NCBI RefSeq assembly: GCF_047123815.1
Contig: NZ_CP138920.1
Coordinates: forward strand, 1,550,001 to 1,614,000
Reading direction: 5' to 3'
From: Maricaulis sp017643475
Lineage (GTDB): Bacteria > Pseudomonadota > Alphaproteobacteria > Caulobacterales > Maricaulaceae
Length of the DNA stretch: 64,000 bases
The number at the start of each line of letters is the position of its first letter. Positions within the stretch are counted from its first letter, which is position 1. Below the pieces are notes generated by a model that was not told the origin of the DNA, did no database searches, and saw only the letters and a program-made list of their open reading frames with translations. Position numbers and translations under genes: made by a program. This document shows, piece by piece, positions 49,681 through 62,482 of the stretch.

Positions 49681-52491
49681 TTACCGCAAGAGACTCGCCG
49701 GAGCGCGCGCGATGCCGCGCTGGGCCGCCTGCGCTTCGAGTTGCGCCTCTCCCTCGCTCAGGACATTCATCAGCGCTTCTTCCACCTCGGCCTTGAGCGC
49801 CTCATCCGTCAGCTGGGCGCCTTCCCGGGTGACATAGAACACATCCGTCGCCCGTTCGCCATATCCATCAATCCGCGCTGAGTGCAGGGACAGCCCCTGT
49901 TTGGCGATCATGTCGGAAAGGTCCGCAAGCAAGCCCGGACGGTCACGACCGGAGGCTTCGATGACCGTGGCGCTGTCCGAGAGGTCGTTGGAAAAGTTCA
50001 GATAAGGCGTCACCTTGAACGCCGCACCTGACCGTTTCAGCGCCGTTTCGCGCGAACGTTCTACCTCACGGGCACCTGAAACTATCTCGCGCACATAGGC
50101 CACAAGCTCATCCATCAGATAGGGGTCATCCCAGCCGAACGGCTGGCTGCCCGCATCCTGGATATAGAAAATGTCCAGCACCTTGCCGGACCGGGTCGTG
50201 TTGATGGTCGCGCCAACAATATCCGCGCCACGCCGGGCGAGCGCGGAGACGAGATCCGCGAACAGACCGAACCGGTCCTCGGTCCAGATCATCAATTCCG
50301 TCGCCTTGCGTCGGCGGTCGACCCGAATGGCGGTCGCGGCCTCACCATCACCGCGCGCGCGGGCCTGGCGTGCAAAGGCGGCATGGCGGAACCGGTCCTC
50401 CTCCGTCGAGGTCACCCAATAGGTGTCGTCCAGTTCCTCGCGCCAGAAGTCTGCAAACTCCGGATAGGAACGCTGGAGCCGGTCACAGACGCGGCTGCGT
50501 CCCGCATCCGCCTTTTCGGCCAGCGCCTCACGAGCGAGCTCGACCGCATCACCGGAGCGCTGGAGCACCGGCTCCACCGCGGCATAGAGATCGCGCATCA
50601 GCTGGGCTTTCCAGCCATTCCAGACACCCGGCCCGACCGAGCGTATGTCAACAACTGTCAGGACTGTCAAAAGACGCAATCGCTCAACACTGCCAACCAC
50701 TTGAGCAAAATCGGCAATGGTTCTTGGATCACCGATATCGCGGCGCTGGGCCGTGTCGCTCATCAGGAGATGGTTCTCGATCAGCCAGGCGACCAGTTCG
50801 CTTTCCTCGGCATCCAGCCCCAATCGCTCACATGCTGTCAGCGCCCTTGCAGCGCCCTCGATACACTGATCCCCATTGCCCTTGCCTGTATCGTGCAACA
50901 GCACCGCGAGATGCAGGGCGCGGCGGTTCTTGATCTCGCTGATAATTCCTGTCGACAACGGGTGTTCGTCGACATGCAGCCCCTGCTCGATCTCCCGTAA
51001 CAAACCGATCGCCTGCAGGGTGTGCTCGTCGACCGTGTATCGATGATACATGTTGAACTGCGTACGCGCGACGATATCGCCATACTCCGGGATGTAGCGC
51101 CCCAGAAGCCCCGCCTCGGTCATCAGGCGCAGCACGGCCATCGGGGCCGGAGCATCCAGCAAGACCGCAAAGAAGGCCCGTGCGACACGGGGATCGCGGC
51201 GATAGTCATCATCCACATGCGACAATGTCCGGCCGATGCGCGCAACGGCTTCCGGGTGTAAATCAAACTGGCGGGATGCGGCCACATGGAAGAACTGCAT
51301 CAGCTTGGCCGGGTCGTCGGCAATCTGGGTGGGATTGGCGAAATCCAGCCGGCCATCACGCAGGATGAAGGAACCGGTATCCGCCGTTTCCAGCGTCAAC
51401 ATATTGGGCAGGAAACGCGCCAGGTTTTTCGGCTTGGCCTTGCGAGAATCCGCTTCCAGCTTGGAACAAACCAGACGGGTCAGCGACCCCACATGCATGG
51501 CTGTGAAAAAATAGCGCCGCATAAAGCGCTCGACACCGCTCTCGGTCTCGGTGTCCTCGAACCCCATACGTTTGGCGATTTCCGGCTGCAGCTCGAAGCT
51601 CAACCGTTCATCCTTGCCACCGGCCAGCTGATGCAAATGGAACCGCACCGTCCAGAGAAAATCATCGGCTGCCACATAACGCTCGACATCATCAACCGAG
51701 AGCAGGCGATCACCCACCCAGCGTTCAAACGCATCGGCGCCGTAGAGAAACAGCGCCAGCCAGCGCATCAGCTGCAGGTCCCGCAGCCCGCCCTTGCCCG
51801 CTTTCAGGTGCGGCTCAACGGTATAACGCGACCGCCCGGCCTTCTCGATGCGCGCGTCGCGTTCGCGCAGCTTGGCCTCGACAAAGGCGATCTCGTCACC
51901 GGAAACGACTTCATCGCGAAACCGCTTGGCCAGTTTTGTGACCCGGTTCTGATTACCGGCGATGTATCGCAGGGAAAGGAGAGCCGTGCGCTCGGATGCA
52001 TCTTCACGCGCCAGCTCGAGCGTTTCCTCGATCGTCCGACAGGCGCCGCCACCGACATCGATTTTCAGATCCCAGAGCGCGTAGAGCACACGCTGCAGGA
52101 ATTCATCCGTCTTCCCGTTCGCACTGCCGGGTTTGAGCAGCATCAGGTCGACGTCGGAATAGGGCGCCAGCTCGCCTGCACCAAATCCACCCTGGGCACA
52201 CAGGGCCACGCCACGCGCGCCTTCCGGATCCTCGGCCGCCAGGCTGTCAAAAAGCGCGCCCAGGCACACGGAAACGCCGTCAGCCAGGGCATGGGCAGCC
52301 GCAGCGCCACCATGATCTCCGGCCAGCAATGTGTTGGCGGAATTTCGGGACGTCTCCAGCGATGCCCGCAATGTCGCCAGACCGGCTTTGCGCGCTGACG
52401 GCGAGTCCCAGCCATCCCGCGACATGGCCGACGCCAGTCGGGCGCGCAGTTTCAGGGATTCCAGGGAAGCGGGCAGGAAAGACGCGGTCAT
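49681..52491 (-). CDS. glnD: Bifunctional uridylyltransferase/uridylyl-removing enzyme GlnD
   Basis: 936 residues. Nitrogen sensor that uridylylates and de-uridylylates PII according to glutamine. Nucleotidyltransferase motif GGFGAGEL...SDVDLMLL at 101-119, HD hydrolase motif (LAVLLHDTGKG, about 530), and two C-terminal ACT domains for glutamine sensing (about 745-830 and 855-930). The order mutS-glnD-murJ is conserved in related genomes. It begins 31 bases after mutS. Confidence 0.96.
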   Translation of the reverse strand: MTASFLPASLESLKLRARLASAMSRDGWDSPSARKAGLATLRASLETSRNSANTLLAGDHGGAAAAHALADGVSVCLGALFDSLAAEDPEGARGVALCAQGGFGAGELAPYSDVDLMLLKPGSANGKTDEFLQRVLYALWDLKIDVGGGACRTIEETLELAREDASERTALLSLRYIAGNQNRVTKLAKRFRDEVVSGDEIAFVEAKLRERDARIEKAGRSRYTVEPHLKAGKGGLRDLQLMRWLALFLYGADAFERWVGDRLLSVDDVERYVAADDFLWTVRFHLHQLAGGKDERLSFELQPEIAKRMGFEDTETESGVERFMRRYFFTAMHVGSLTRLVCSKLEADSRKAKPKNLARFLPNMLTLETADTGSFILRDGRLDFANPTQIADDPAKLMQFFHVAASRQFDLHPEAVARIGRTLSHVDDDYRRDPRVARAFFAVLLDAPAPMAVLRLMTEAGLLGRYIPEYGDIVARTQFNMYHRYTVDEHTLQAIGLLREIEQGLHVDEHPLSTGIISEIKNRRALHLAVLLHDTGKGNGDQCIEGAARALTACERLGLDAEESELVAWLIENHLLMSDTAQRRDIGDPRTIADFAQVVGSVERLRLLTVLTVVDIRSVGPGVWNGWKAQLMRDLYAAVEPVLQRSGDAVELAREALAEKADAGRSRVCDRLQRSYPEFADFWREELDDTYWVTSTEEDRFRHAAFARQARARGDGEAATAIRVDRRRKATELMIWTEDRFGLFADLVSALARRGADIVGATINTTRSGKVLDIFYIQDAGSQPFGWDDPYLMDELVAYVREIVSGAREVERSRETALKRSGAAFKVTPYLNFSNDLSDSATVIEASGRDRPGLLADLSDMIAKQGLSLHSARIDGYGERATDVFYVTREGAQLTDEALKAEVEEALMNVLSEGEAQLEAQAAQRGIARAPASLLR

Positions 52492-52522
52492 GACCTTGTT
52501 TTAGATCCGGGCGCCGCCTGCG

Positions 52523-55214
52523 TCACCTGTCTTTGGCGAGTTGTTTGAGCGCGTAGACCAGATCCAGCGCTTCACGCGGGGTCAGGCTGTCCGGGTCGAC
52601 CTCGGCCAAGCGTTCATCGACTGGAGATGGACCCGCGGGTTCGACAACTTCCACCGCTGCAAAAAGCGGCAGGTCCGCCAGTGCAGCCGCAGGTGCGCCC
52701 TCCGCCTCGAGACGGTCAAGAATGGTCTGGGCGCGCTTGATGGCCAGTTTGGGAAGTCCGGCCCGACGTGCGACCTCGATACCGTAGGAGCGATCCGCGG
52801 CCCCCGGCCCGACCTCGTGCAGGAAGACCAGCTCGCCTTTCCATTCACGGGCCTTCAGCGAGCAATTGCCCGCCGCGTCCAGCTCGTCAGCCAGGCGCGT
52901 CAGCTCGTGATAATGCGTGGCGAACAGCGCCCGGCAGCCATTGATCCCGTGCAGGTGTTCTGCGGCCGACCAGGCGATGGAGAGACCATCAAAGGTCGCC
53001 GTTCCCCGGCCGATTTCGTCAAGAATGACAAAACTGCGCGCCGTCGCCTGGTTGAGAATGGCCGCCGTCTCGATCATCTCCGCCATGAAGGTGGAGCGAC
53101 CACGCGCCAGGTCATCTGCCGCGCCCACACGTGAATAAAGCCGGTCGGCAATACCGATCCGCGCCTTGCGCGCCGGTACGAAACAGCCGGCCTGGGCCAG
53201 CATCAGGATCAGCGCGTTCTGCCGGAGATAGGTCGACTTACCGGCCATGTTCGGTCCGGTCACCAGCATCAGGCGCGCGCCTTCGCCGCCCTCACCATCA
53301 AGCTGGCAATCGTTGGGCGTGAAACGTCCCTCGCCGGTACGCGCCAGCGACTGTTCGACCACTGGGTGGCGACCACCAATAACCGTGAACACCGTGCCCG
53401 TCTCGATTTCAGGACGGCACGCATCGGTATCACTCGCCCACTCGGCCAGGGCAGAGGCGACATCGATTTCCGCCAGCGCCCGCGCGCAATCACGGATAAC
53501 CGGACCCAGCGTTTCGACCCGGTCGCGCAGGGCGTTGAAAACTTCCAGCTCCATCGCCAGTGTTCGCTCTCCGGCACTGGCGATCTTGGCTTCCAGCTCG
53601 GCCAGCTCGGTTGTGGTGAAACGCACCGCATTGGCCATGGTCTGGCGGTGGATGTAGAGCTCCTCTCCCATCAGGGCATCGGCATTCTTGGCCGTCACCT
53701 CGATGAAATAGCCCAGCACATTGTTATGTTTGACCTTGAGCGTGGAAACGCCGGTCGCCTCGGCATAGGTCTGCTGCAGACCCGCCACGATGCGGCGACT
53801 TTCATCGCGCAGGCCGCGCGTCTCATCCAGTTCCGGACGCCAGCCCTCGGCGACAAATCCACCATCACGCGCCATCAGCGGCGGTTCATCGCGGATCGCA
53901 CGCTCGAGATCATTGACCAGTTCAGCGAGCTCGGACTTGTCGGACATGACAAGCGCGGCGGTGCAGGTGGAGACTTCCGCCGGCATCTGAACCAGCGGAT
54001 CACCGGTCAGGCGGGCGGCAAGAGCCTCGCCTTCCGCCAGTGTCGCCGACAGCGCCTTGAGATCTCGCGGGCCACCCCGGCCCAGCAGCAGGCGTGACAG
54101 CGCCCGCTCGGCATCACCGGCAGCCTTGAGACGCTCGCGCACATCCCGGCGCAGGTTTTCCTGGGCGAGGAAGAAACTGACCGCATCCAGACGGGCCTCG
54201 ATAACACCGGCATCCGTCAGGGGGCGGGAAAGCCGCTCTGCCAGGCAACGCGCACCCGGCGCCGTGACGGTTTCGTCGATCGCATCCAGCAAGGAACCCG
54301 CGCGAGACCCTGACAATGTCCTGTCAATTTCGAGCGAGGCACGGGTCGCTGGATCGACCGCGAGAACACTGCCCTGCTTGCCCTGGCGCGGGGGTACCAG
54401 CTTGGCCGGCGCCCCGGCCTGGGACAGCGCGAGATAATCCAGCAAGGCCCCCAGCGCGGACAGCTCTGCCCTGGAGAAATCCCCGAACCCGTCGAGGTCC
54501 TGCACGCCGAATTGCGCCTTCAGCTGACGTTGTGCCGAGCCTGTATCGTATTTGGCCCGAGGCAGGGGCGTAACGGTGGCACGCGAGGCGATCTCGACCG
54601 TCTCGGAATAACGTGCTTCATCGACCAGCAATTCCGCCGGGGCCATGGCCGCGATCTCGGCCGGTACATTGGCGGGATCAACCGCAGACACCACAAACTC
54701 GCCCGTGGAGACTTCAGCCCACGCGATAGCCGCCTCACCACTGCCGGTGCGCGCCAGGGCCGCAATCCGGTTGGAGCGACGCGGGTCGAGCAGGCTGTCC
54801 TCGGTCAAGGTGCCCGGCGTGACGACCCGCGTGATATCCCGCCGCACAACGGCTTTTTGAGCCGCGGGCCTTGGCAGCCTTGGGGTCTTCCATCTGCTCG
54901 CCGACAGCGACCTTGAACCCGGCCTTGATCAGGCGCGCGAGATAGGCCTCGGCCGTGGCTGCGGGAACACCGCACATCGGGATGGGCTCACCCTGGTGCT
55001 CGCCACGCTTGGTCAGCGCGATGTCCAGCGCGGCTGCCGCGCGCACGGCATCGTCAAAAAAGAGCTCGTAGAAATCACCCATCCGGTAAAACAGCAGCGC
55101 ATCCGCGGGAGCCTTGGTCCGCAATTCCAGGAATTGCACCATCATCGGCGTCGCGCCCTCTGCAGAAGGGAATGTCCGGTCTGTCGGAACGGGTATTGTC
55201 GTCAGTGCATTCAT
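52523..55214 (-). pseudogene. mutS: DNA mismatch repair protein MutS, interrupted by a one-base frameshift
   Basis: The two frames together give a full MutS of about 895 residues. The upstream frame (from ATG 55214) encodes the mismatch-binding domain with GDFYELF (the Phe-x-Glu motif) up to EDPKAAKARGSK; the rest, AVVRRDITRVVTPGTLTED onward with Walker A GPNMAGKS, lies in another frame. The break is at an A5 run on the coding strand (54854-54858); with four A the protein is continuous. As it stands, the first product would end about 50 off-frame residues later, and an internal GTG start would lack mismatch binding. A sequencing error, a genuine mutator allele or slippage are all possible. 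Confidence 0.85.
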
Positions 55215-55240
55215 TGCGGCAGACACTTGCGAGGTTTCGG

Positions 55241-55252
55241 CTTGCGCGCAAG
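55241..55252. promoter_or_regulatory. 12-base perfect palindrome between mutS and maeB
   Basis: CTTGCGCGCAAG lies in the 100-base divergent promoter region of mutS and maeB, 27 bases before the mutS start. A protein-binding site is possible; nothing else supports it. Confidence 0.35.
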
Positions 55253-55314
55253 GGTGCGAAGCGGCTAGAGCGGCTATAGCAGTGGGAAAACTCCCAATCA
55301 CCAAGGACATCGCC

Positions 55315-57600
<2,286 letters not shown>

Positions 57601-58950
57601 TCAGGCTTCGACAGGCTTTTTGTCTTCCTTTTCGGACCAGTCGATCTCGCCCTTGGCAGCGGCGGGCCCGAACATGATCAGGACAATCACCAAAACCCCG
57701 GCCGGAACCGCGTAACTCGCGGTGATCAGGAAGAAGTGGAAATACCCGACGGCGTCCGCCAGAACGCCGGAGAAACCGGCGATGATCTTGTTCACGAAGG
57801 CGTAGGCCGAGGACAAGAGCGCGTACTGTGTCGCTGCATTCGCGGGATCCGTCAGTGATGACAGATAGGCGATGAAGACCGTGCCGACAAAACCACCGGC
57901 GATATTGTCACCAACGATAGAGATGGCAATACGCCAGGTATCTTCAGGGGTTCCGGTCAGGGCCAGCCAGGCATAAGCACCGTTGGTCGCAAGTGTGATC
58001 AGCGCCCCAACCACCATCGCCTTGAGAACACCCATCCGGTACGCGACCACGCCGCCGAGGAAACCGCCTGCGATCGTCGCTATGATGCCCGGTCCACTCT
58101 GGATTCCGCCCACGACCGTGCCGGAATACCCAAGATCCGCGTATAGAGGGCTGGCCATGATGCCCATGGTGAAATCGCTCATCCGGTAAATCGTGATGAG
58201 GATGAAGACCGGCACGATCCAGTAACCCATGCGGGAGAAGAATTGCTTGAACGGATCGATAATGGCCGTCGTCACCCGCATGCCGAGGCTTTGCTCGGGC
58301 GGTGTCACCACCAATTCCTTGTTCGGTTCCTTCATGAACAGGATGAGGAAGGCACAAACGCCCATGGTTCCGGACATCACCGCAAACGAGATCGGCCAGG
58401 AGGTCTGATCCGCAATCGCGAGGCCGAAACCGGCAAACATGATCGCGCCGCGATAACCCATGACATAGGCCGCGGCCATGTTCGCCTGCTGCTCCGATTC
58501 CGCGGACTCGATGCGCCATGCATCGATCGCAATATCCAGTGTCGCTCCCGAATAGGCCAGGATCGCGGCGCCCGCGAGCGTGATCAGGAGCCCCTCGGAC
58601 GGGCGCGAGAAACCGATGACAAGCAGGCCGATCATTGTCCCGGCTATGGCGAGGACCATCCAGGAACGGCGGCGACCAAGCGACCTTGTCAGGAAGGGGA
58701 TCGGCAGTTTGTCGACCACCGGAGACCAGATCCATTTCAGCGTATAAGCGCCGGTGACCCAGTACATGAAACCGATCGTTGTCCGATCAATTCCCTCAGC
58801 TCGAAGCCAGAAGCTCAACTTCTGGAACACCATCATCAGCGGAAGACCGGAGGCAAAGCCCAGGATCAGCATGGAGAGCATGATCGGCTTGCCATAGAGC
58901 TCGACGGTTTGCCGCCACGACTTGCGCTGGGCGGTTACGGCATCGGACAT
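57601..58950 (-). CDS. AmpG-like MFS transporter
   Basis: 449 residues, about 12-14 helices. SGLPLMMVFQKLSFWLRAEGID in helix 1 and the loop DKLPIPFLTRSLGRRRSWM after helix 2 are AmpG-like; LDIAIDAWRIE and MGYRGAIMFAG are further family traits. AmpG imports GlcNAc-anhydroMurNAc muropeptides for cell-wall recycling, which fits a genome with several beta-lactamase-fold hydrolases, but no ampD or ampC is next to it. Its stop is directly adjacent to the maeB stop. Confidence 0.85.
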   Translation of the reverse strand: MSDAVTAQRKSWRQTVELYGKPIMLSMLILGFASGLPLMMVFQKLSFWLRAEGIDRTTIGFMYWVTGAYTLKWIWSPVVDKLPIPFLTRSLGRRRSWMVLAIAGTMIGLLVIGFSRPSEGLLITLAGAAILAYSGATLDIAIDAWRIESAESEQQANMAAAYVMGYRGAIMFAGFGLAIADQTSWPISFAVMSGTMGVCAFLILFMKEPNKELVVTPPEQSLGMRVTTAIIDPFKQFFSRMGYWIVPVFILITIYRMSDFTMGIMASPLYADLGYSGTVVGGIQSGPGIIATIAGGFLGGVVAYRMGVLKAMVVGALITLATNGAYAWLALTGTPEDTWRIAISIVGDNIAGGFVGTVFIAYLSSLTDPANAATQYALLSSAYAFVNKIIAGFSGVLADAVGYFHFFLITASYAVPAGVLVIVLIMFGPAAAKGEIDWSEKEDKKPVEA

Positions 58951-58977
58951 GTCCTTGAAACTCCGGTCGTCTGAAAT

Positions 58978-60837
58978 CTAACCCAAACTGGACCGTTTTT
59001 CCTTGTTGCACAAGCGCTTGAGGGTGTCGCCGAGGATTACCGGGTCGACAGGTTTGGTGAGGAATTCATCCATTCCAGCATCCAGGCAGACCTGGCGATC
59101 CGCTTCGGTGGAATTGGCCGTCAGGGCGATCAGCGGGATATCCCAGCCATTGGCCCGGGCCATGCGTGCGAGTTCCGGGCCATCCATGCCGGGCATGCGC
59201 TGGTCCAGCAGGGCGGCGTCAAAGGACAGTTGTTCCAGCGCCTTGAGGGCAGCCGTACCGCTCTCGACAACCTCGACCTCCGCTCCGAGCCGTTCCAGTG
59301 TCTTGCGAGCAATAAGGGCGTTCACAGGGTCATCCTCGGCGACCAGCACACGAAGCTTGTCCAGCTCGACCAGTTCCGGCTGGACCTGTGTCTTCACAAT
59401 CCTGTCAGGGCGTCCGGTGATCTGGGCAATCAGGGTGGAGCGACGCAGGGGTTTGACGAACCAGCCGTCAATCGCTTCCGGCAATCCTTCAGCGATCCTG
59501 GATTTTTCCGCCGGCGTGACGAGCACCCAGGAATGCGCGGCGCTGGCCTCGACCACCCGGTCGAACCAGGCCCAGTCGATGAGCAGTTCGCGGCCCGAGG
59601 CCGCAGCAAGCCGGTTGGGATTATCAATGGCGAAACAATGCCCGCCCAGGGCTTCGATCTGGTCGACCAGAATGGACCGCATGGTTGGGTCAGCCACCGC
59701 CACCGCCAGTTCACGGCCCGCGAGCGGTTGATCGGACACACAGCGCTCCACCGGCAGTTCAAACGTGATCCAGAAGCGCGAGCCCTGACCCAGCTCGCTT
59801 TCAAGGCCCATGGCGGACCCCATGGCTTCAACCAGGCGGCGCACCATGGCCAGGCCCAGGCCAGCGCCATCCTCCTTGCCCTCACGCTCGGCCGCACCGC
59901 GTTCGAATTCCTCGAAGAGCGCGGCCTGGTCATTCTCGGAAATGCCCGGGCCGGTATCACTGACGGCGATGGACAGGCGCGGCTTGCCGTCCGGACAGGG
60001 CGCATTGGAGATGTCCAGGCGAACCCCACCCGTCTCGGTGAATTTCACGGCATTGCCGATCAGGTTGAACAGGACCTGTTTGAGCCGCGCAGCGTCACCC
60101 GTGATCTGCGCCGGCGCGTCGCAGGTGAAGACCGCACCGATCTCCAGGCCCTTTTCATGAGCCTTGGGCGCGGCCAGCTCGATGATTTCGCGGACAAGAT
60201 CCGCGACATCGACACTCTCGGGGCGCAGATTCAGCTTGCCGGCCTCAAGGCGCGAAAGATCGAGTATATCGTCGATCATTTCCAGCGCGTGTTCTGCCGA
60301 GGCCGAAAGCGAGCGCACATAATCCGCCTGGTCCGGCTGCAGCGGCGTGGCTTCCAGCAGGCGTGCAACACCCAGCGTCCCGGCCAGCGGCGTCCGCAGC
60401 TCGTGCGTAACAGCGGCAAAGAACATGTTCTTGGCGCGCTGGGAGGCTTCCAGATTGTCGTGGTGTTCGCGGCGGGCGGTGATATCGCGTCCGACCGAGA
60501 TCACGCCGATACCGCCATCCATCTGGCGCTCGTCCCACTCGATCCACAAGGGACCGGTGCGCGTACGCATCAACATTTCATAACGGCGGGAACCGTCTTC
60601 CTTGAGCGGCGGAGCGACTGAGAACCAGCGTCCGACCCAGTCGCCCGCATCGCCTCCGAAAGCCTCCAGGAAGGGCCGGTTCACGTGCAGGACCCGGCCG
60701 TTGGAGCCGCGCATCAGCACCAGCTCGCCCATCGAGTCGAAGGCGGTCATCAGGAATGTGGTCAGCCCTGTCTCCACGCCGGATTTGGGGCGCGAAAACG
60801 GGGACCTTCCGGAATTGTCGGACGGTTTTTTTGTCAT
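58978..60837 (-). CDS. Soluble PAS hybrid histidine kinase with two receiver-like domains
   Basis: 619 residues with no membrane helix. PAS domain (about 30-125), HisKA with H145 (FFAAVTHELRTP), HATPase with NLIGNAVKF, DTGPGI and GAGLGLAMV, then a degenerate receiver-like stretch (about 390-490, AVAVADPTMRSILVDQ...GWFVKPLRR) lacking the acidic pocket and phospho-Asp, and a normal C-terminal receiver with Asp545 (LLDQRMPGMDG) and TKP. The partner phosphotransferase/regulator is not nearby. AmpG-like gene downstream, comM upstream of its promoter. Confidence 0.9.
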   Translation of the reverse strand: MTKKPSDNSGRSPFSRPKSGVETGLTTFLMTAFDSMGELVLMRGSNGRVLHVNRPFLEAFGGDAGDWVGRWFSVAPPLKEDGSRRYEMLMRTRTGPLWIEWDERQMDGGIGVISVGRDITARREHHDNLEASQRAKNMFFAAVTHELRTPLAGTLGVARLLEATPLQPDQADYVRSLSASAEHALEMIDDILDLSRLEAGKLNLRPESVDVADLVREIIELAAPKAHEKGLEIGAVFTCDAPAQITGDAARLKQVLFNLIGNAVKFTETGGVRLDISNAPCPDGKPRLSIAVSDTGPGISENDQAALFEEFERGAAEREGKEDGAGLGLAMVRRLVEAMGSAMGLESELGQGSRFWITFELPVERCVSDQPLAGRELAVAVADPTMRSILVDQIEALGGHCFAIDNPNRLAAASGRELLIDWAWFDRVVEASAAHSWVLVTPAEKSRIAEGLPEAIDGWFVKPLRRSTLIAQITGRPDRIVKTQVQPELVELDKLRVLVAEDDPVNALIARKTLERLGAEVEVVESGTAALKALEQLSFDAALLDQRMPGMDGPELARMARANGWDIPLIALTANSTEADRQVCLDAGMDEFLTKPVDPVILGDTLKRLCNKEKRSSLG

Positions 60838-60892
60838 GACCCATCCGGTCTAACCTGTTTCGGGTTAACGAAGCGTCGTCAGCATCATGATT

Positions 60893-62407
60893 TCAGACGC
60901 TTGCGGTGGCGGCATTGGCCAGAGCCCGGCGGCAGGCCAGGGCTTCGGCGATGTGGACGCGCCGCACTGCTTCCGATCCGTCCAGATCCGCGACCGTTCG
61001 GGCCACGCGCAAGACACGATGATAACTGCGCGCTGTCAGGCCCTGCATGGCGGCGGCCTGGTTGAGCAGATCCTGACCGGCCCGGTCCGGCTCGGCGACA
61101 TGGTCGAGGCGGTCGGTTGGCAGCTGCGCATTTAGAAAACCGCGCTCAAGCTGGGCCTCACGGGCCTTGAGCACCCGGGCCGCAGCCTGCTGCGTTCCCT
61201 CCTCCGGCGGTGGCAGGGCCAGGTCCGCCGGAGTGACCGGCGGGACGGTGATCTGCAGGTCGATGCGGTCGAGCATGGGGCCGGAGATCCGGGCCTGGTA
61301 GTCGATCGCACAGCGCGGTCCGCGCTTGCAGGCGACGCCGTCCTGGCCACCGCCGCCACAGCGACACGGGTTCATCGCCGCTATCAACTGGAAGCGTGCC
61401 GGGTAGTTCACATGGGCATTGGCCCGCGCGACGGTGATGGAGCCGGTTTCCAGCGGCTGGCGCAGGCTGTCGAGCACCTGCGGGTGAAACTCAGGCAATT
61501 CGTCCAGGAACAATACGCCGCGATGAGCGAGTGACGCTTCTCCCGGCTTGGCCTTGGTGCCACCACCCACCATCGCCGCCATGGAGGCCGAATGGTGCGG
61601 CGACCGGAAGGGACGGTGCCGGGTCAGACTGCCCCGTTCGATCAGACCGGCAACGGAATGGATCATGGAGACGTCGAGCAATTCGTCCGCAGCCAGAGGC
61701 GGCAAAAGCCCGGGCAGGCGCTCCGCCATCATGGACTTTCCCGACCCGGGCGGCCCAACCATCAACAGGTTGTGCCCGCCCGCTGCAGCGATTTCGAGGG
61801 CTCGTTTGGCGCTTTCCTGGCCTTTCACCTGGCGCAGATCCGGCTGATCCGTCGGTTCCAGCAATTCGCCCGGCGCCGGTCGCGCCAGCATCTGCGTGCC
61901 TTTGAAATGATTGATCAGCTGGATGATCGACGCGGGCGCCAGAATGGCCAGCTCACCGCCCGCCCAGGCTGCTTCCGGGCCGCTGGCCTCGGGACAGATG
62001 AGTGCACGACCCGCACTGCTGGCGGCCATGGCAGCCGGCAGGGCACCCGGGGTCGGATTGATGCTGGCATCGACGCCAAGCTCGCCAAAAGCGAGATGTT
62101 CCTCCGCCACATCCTTGGGCACCACGCCGATCTCGGCGAGTATGGCGATCGCGATCGGCAGGTCGAAATGCGAGCCTTCCTTGGGACGATCGGCAGGGGC
62201 GAGGTTCACGATCAGGCGCCGTGACGGCATGGACAAACCAAGCGCGGAAAAGGCTGCGCGCACCCGCTCCCGGCTCTCGGCCACGGTTTTGTCACCCAGT
62301 CCAACAACAGAGAAAATGGGTTGAGAGCCACCGGCCAGCTGGACCTGGACATCCACCAGCCGGGCTTCGGCACCTTCGAACGCGACTGCAAAGGTTCTGG
62401 ACGCCAT
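60893..62407 (-). CDS. comM: YifB/ComM family Mg-chelatase-like AAA ATPase
   Basis: 504 residues. N-terminal ChlI/Lon-like domain, AAA domain with Walker A GPPGSGKSMM and Walker B VLFLDELPEF, a cysteine cluster (CRCGGGGQDGVACKRGPRC) and a C-terminal Mg-chelatase domain (ARSYHRVLRVARTVADLDG). In naturally competent bacteria ComM is a branch-migration helicase for transformation; other roles may apply here. GGAGGAAAGG precedes the ATG. gshB ends 76 bases upstream. Confidence 0.93.
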   Translation of the reverse strand: MASRTFAVAFEGAEARLVDVQVQLAGGSQPIFSVVGLGDKTVAESRERVRAAFSALGLSMPSRRLIVNLAPADRPKEGSHFDLPIAIAILAEIGVVPKDVAEEHLAFGELGVDASINPTPGALPAAMAASSAGRALICPEASGPEAAWAGGELAILAPASIIQLINHFKGTQMLARPAPGELLEPTDQPDLRQVKGQESAKRALEIAAAGGHNLLMVGPPGSGKSMMAERLPGLLPPLAADELLDVSMIHSVAGLIERGSLTRHRPFRSPHHSASMAAMVGGGTKAKPGEASLAHRGVLFLDELPEFHPQVLDSLRQPLETGSITVARANAHVNYPARFQLIAAMNPCRCGGGGQDGVACKRGPRCAIDYQARISGPMLDRIDLQITVPPVTPADLALPPPEEGTQQAAARVLKAREAQLERGFLNAQLPTDRLDHVAEPDRAGQDLLNQAAAMQGLTARSYHRVLRVARTVADLDGSEAVRRVHIAEALACRRALANAATASV

Positions 62408-62482
62408 GCCTTTCCTCCAGCCCTGTCGAGCCAGAGGAGTGCATCACAATCACAGGTTACACGTCAAGCGTGTTTAAATCCG

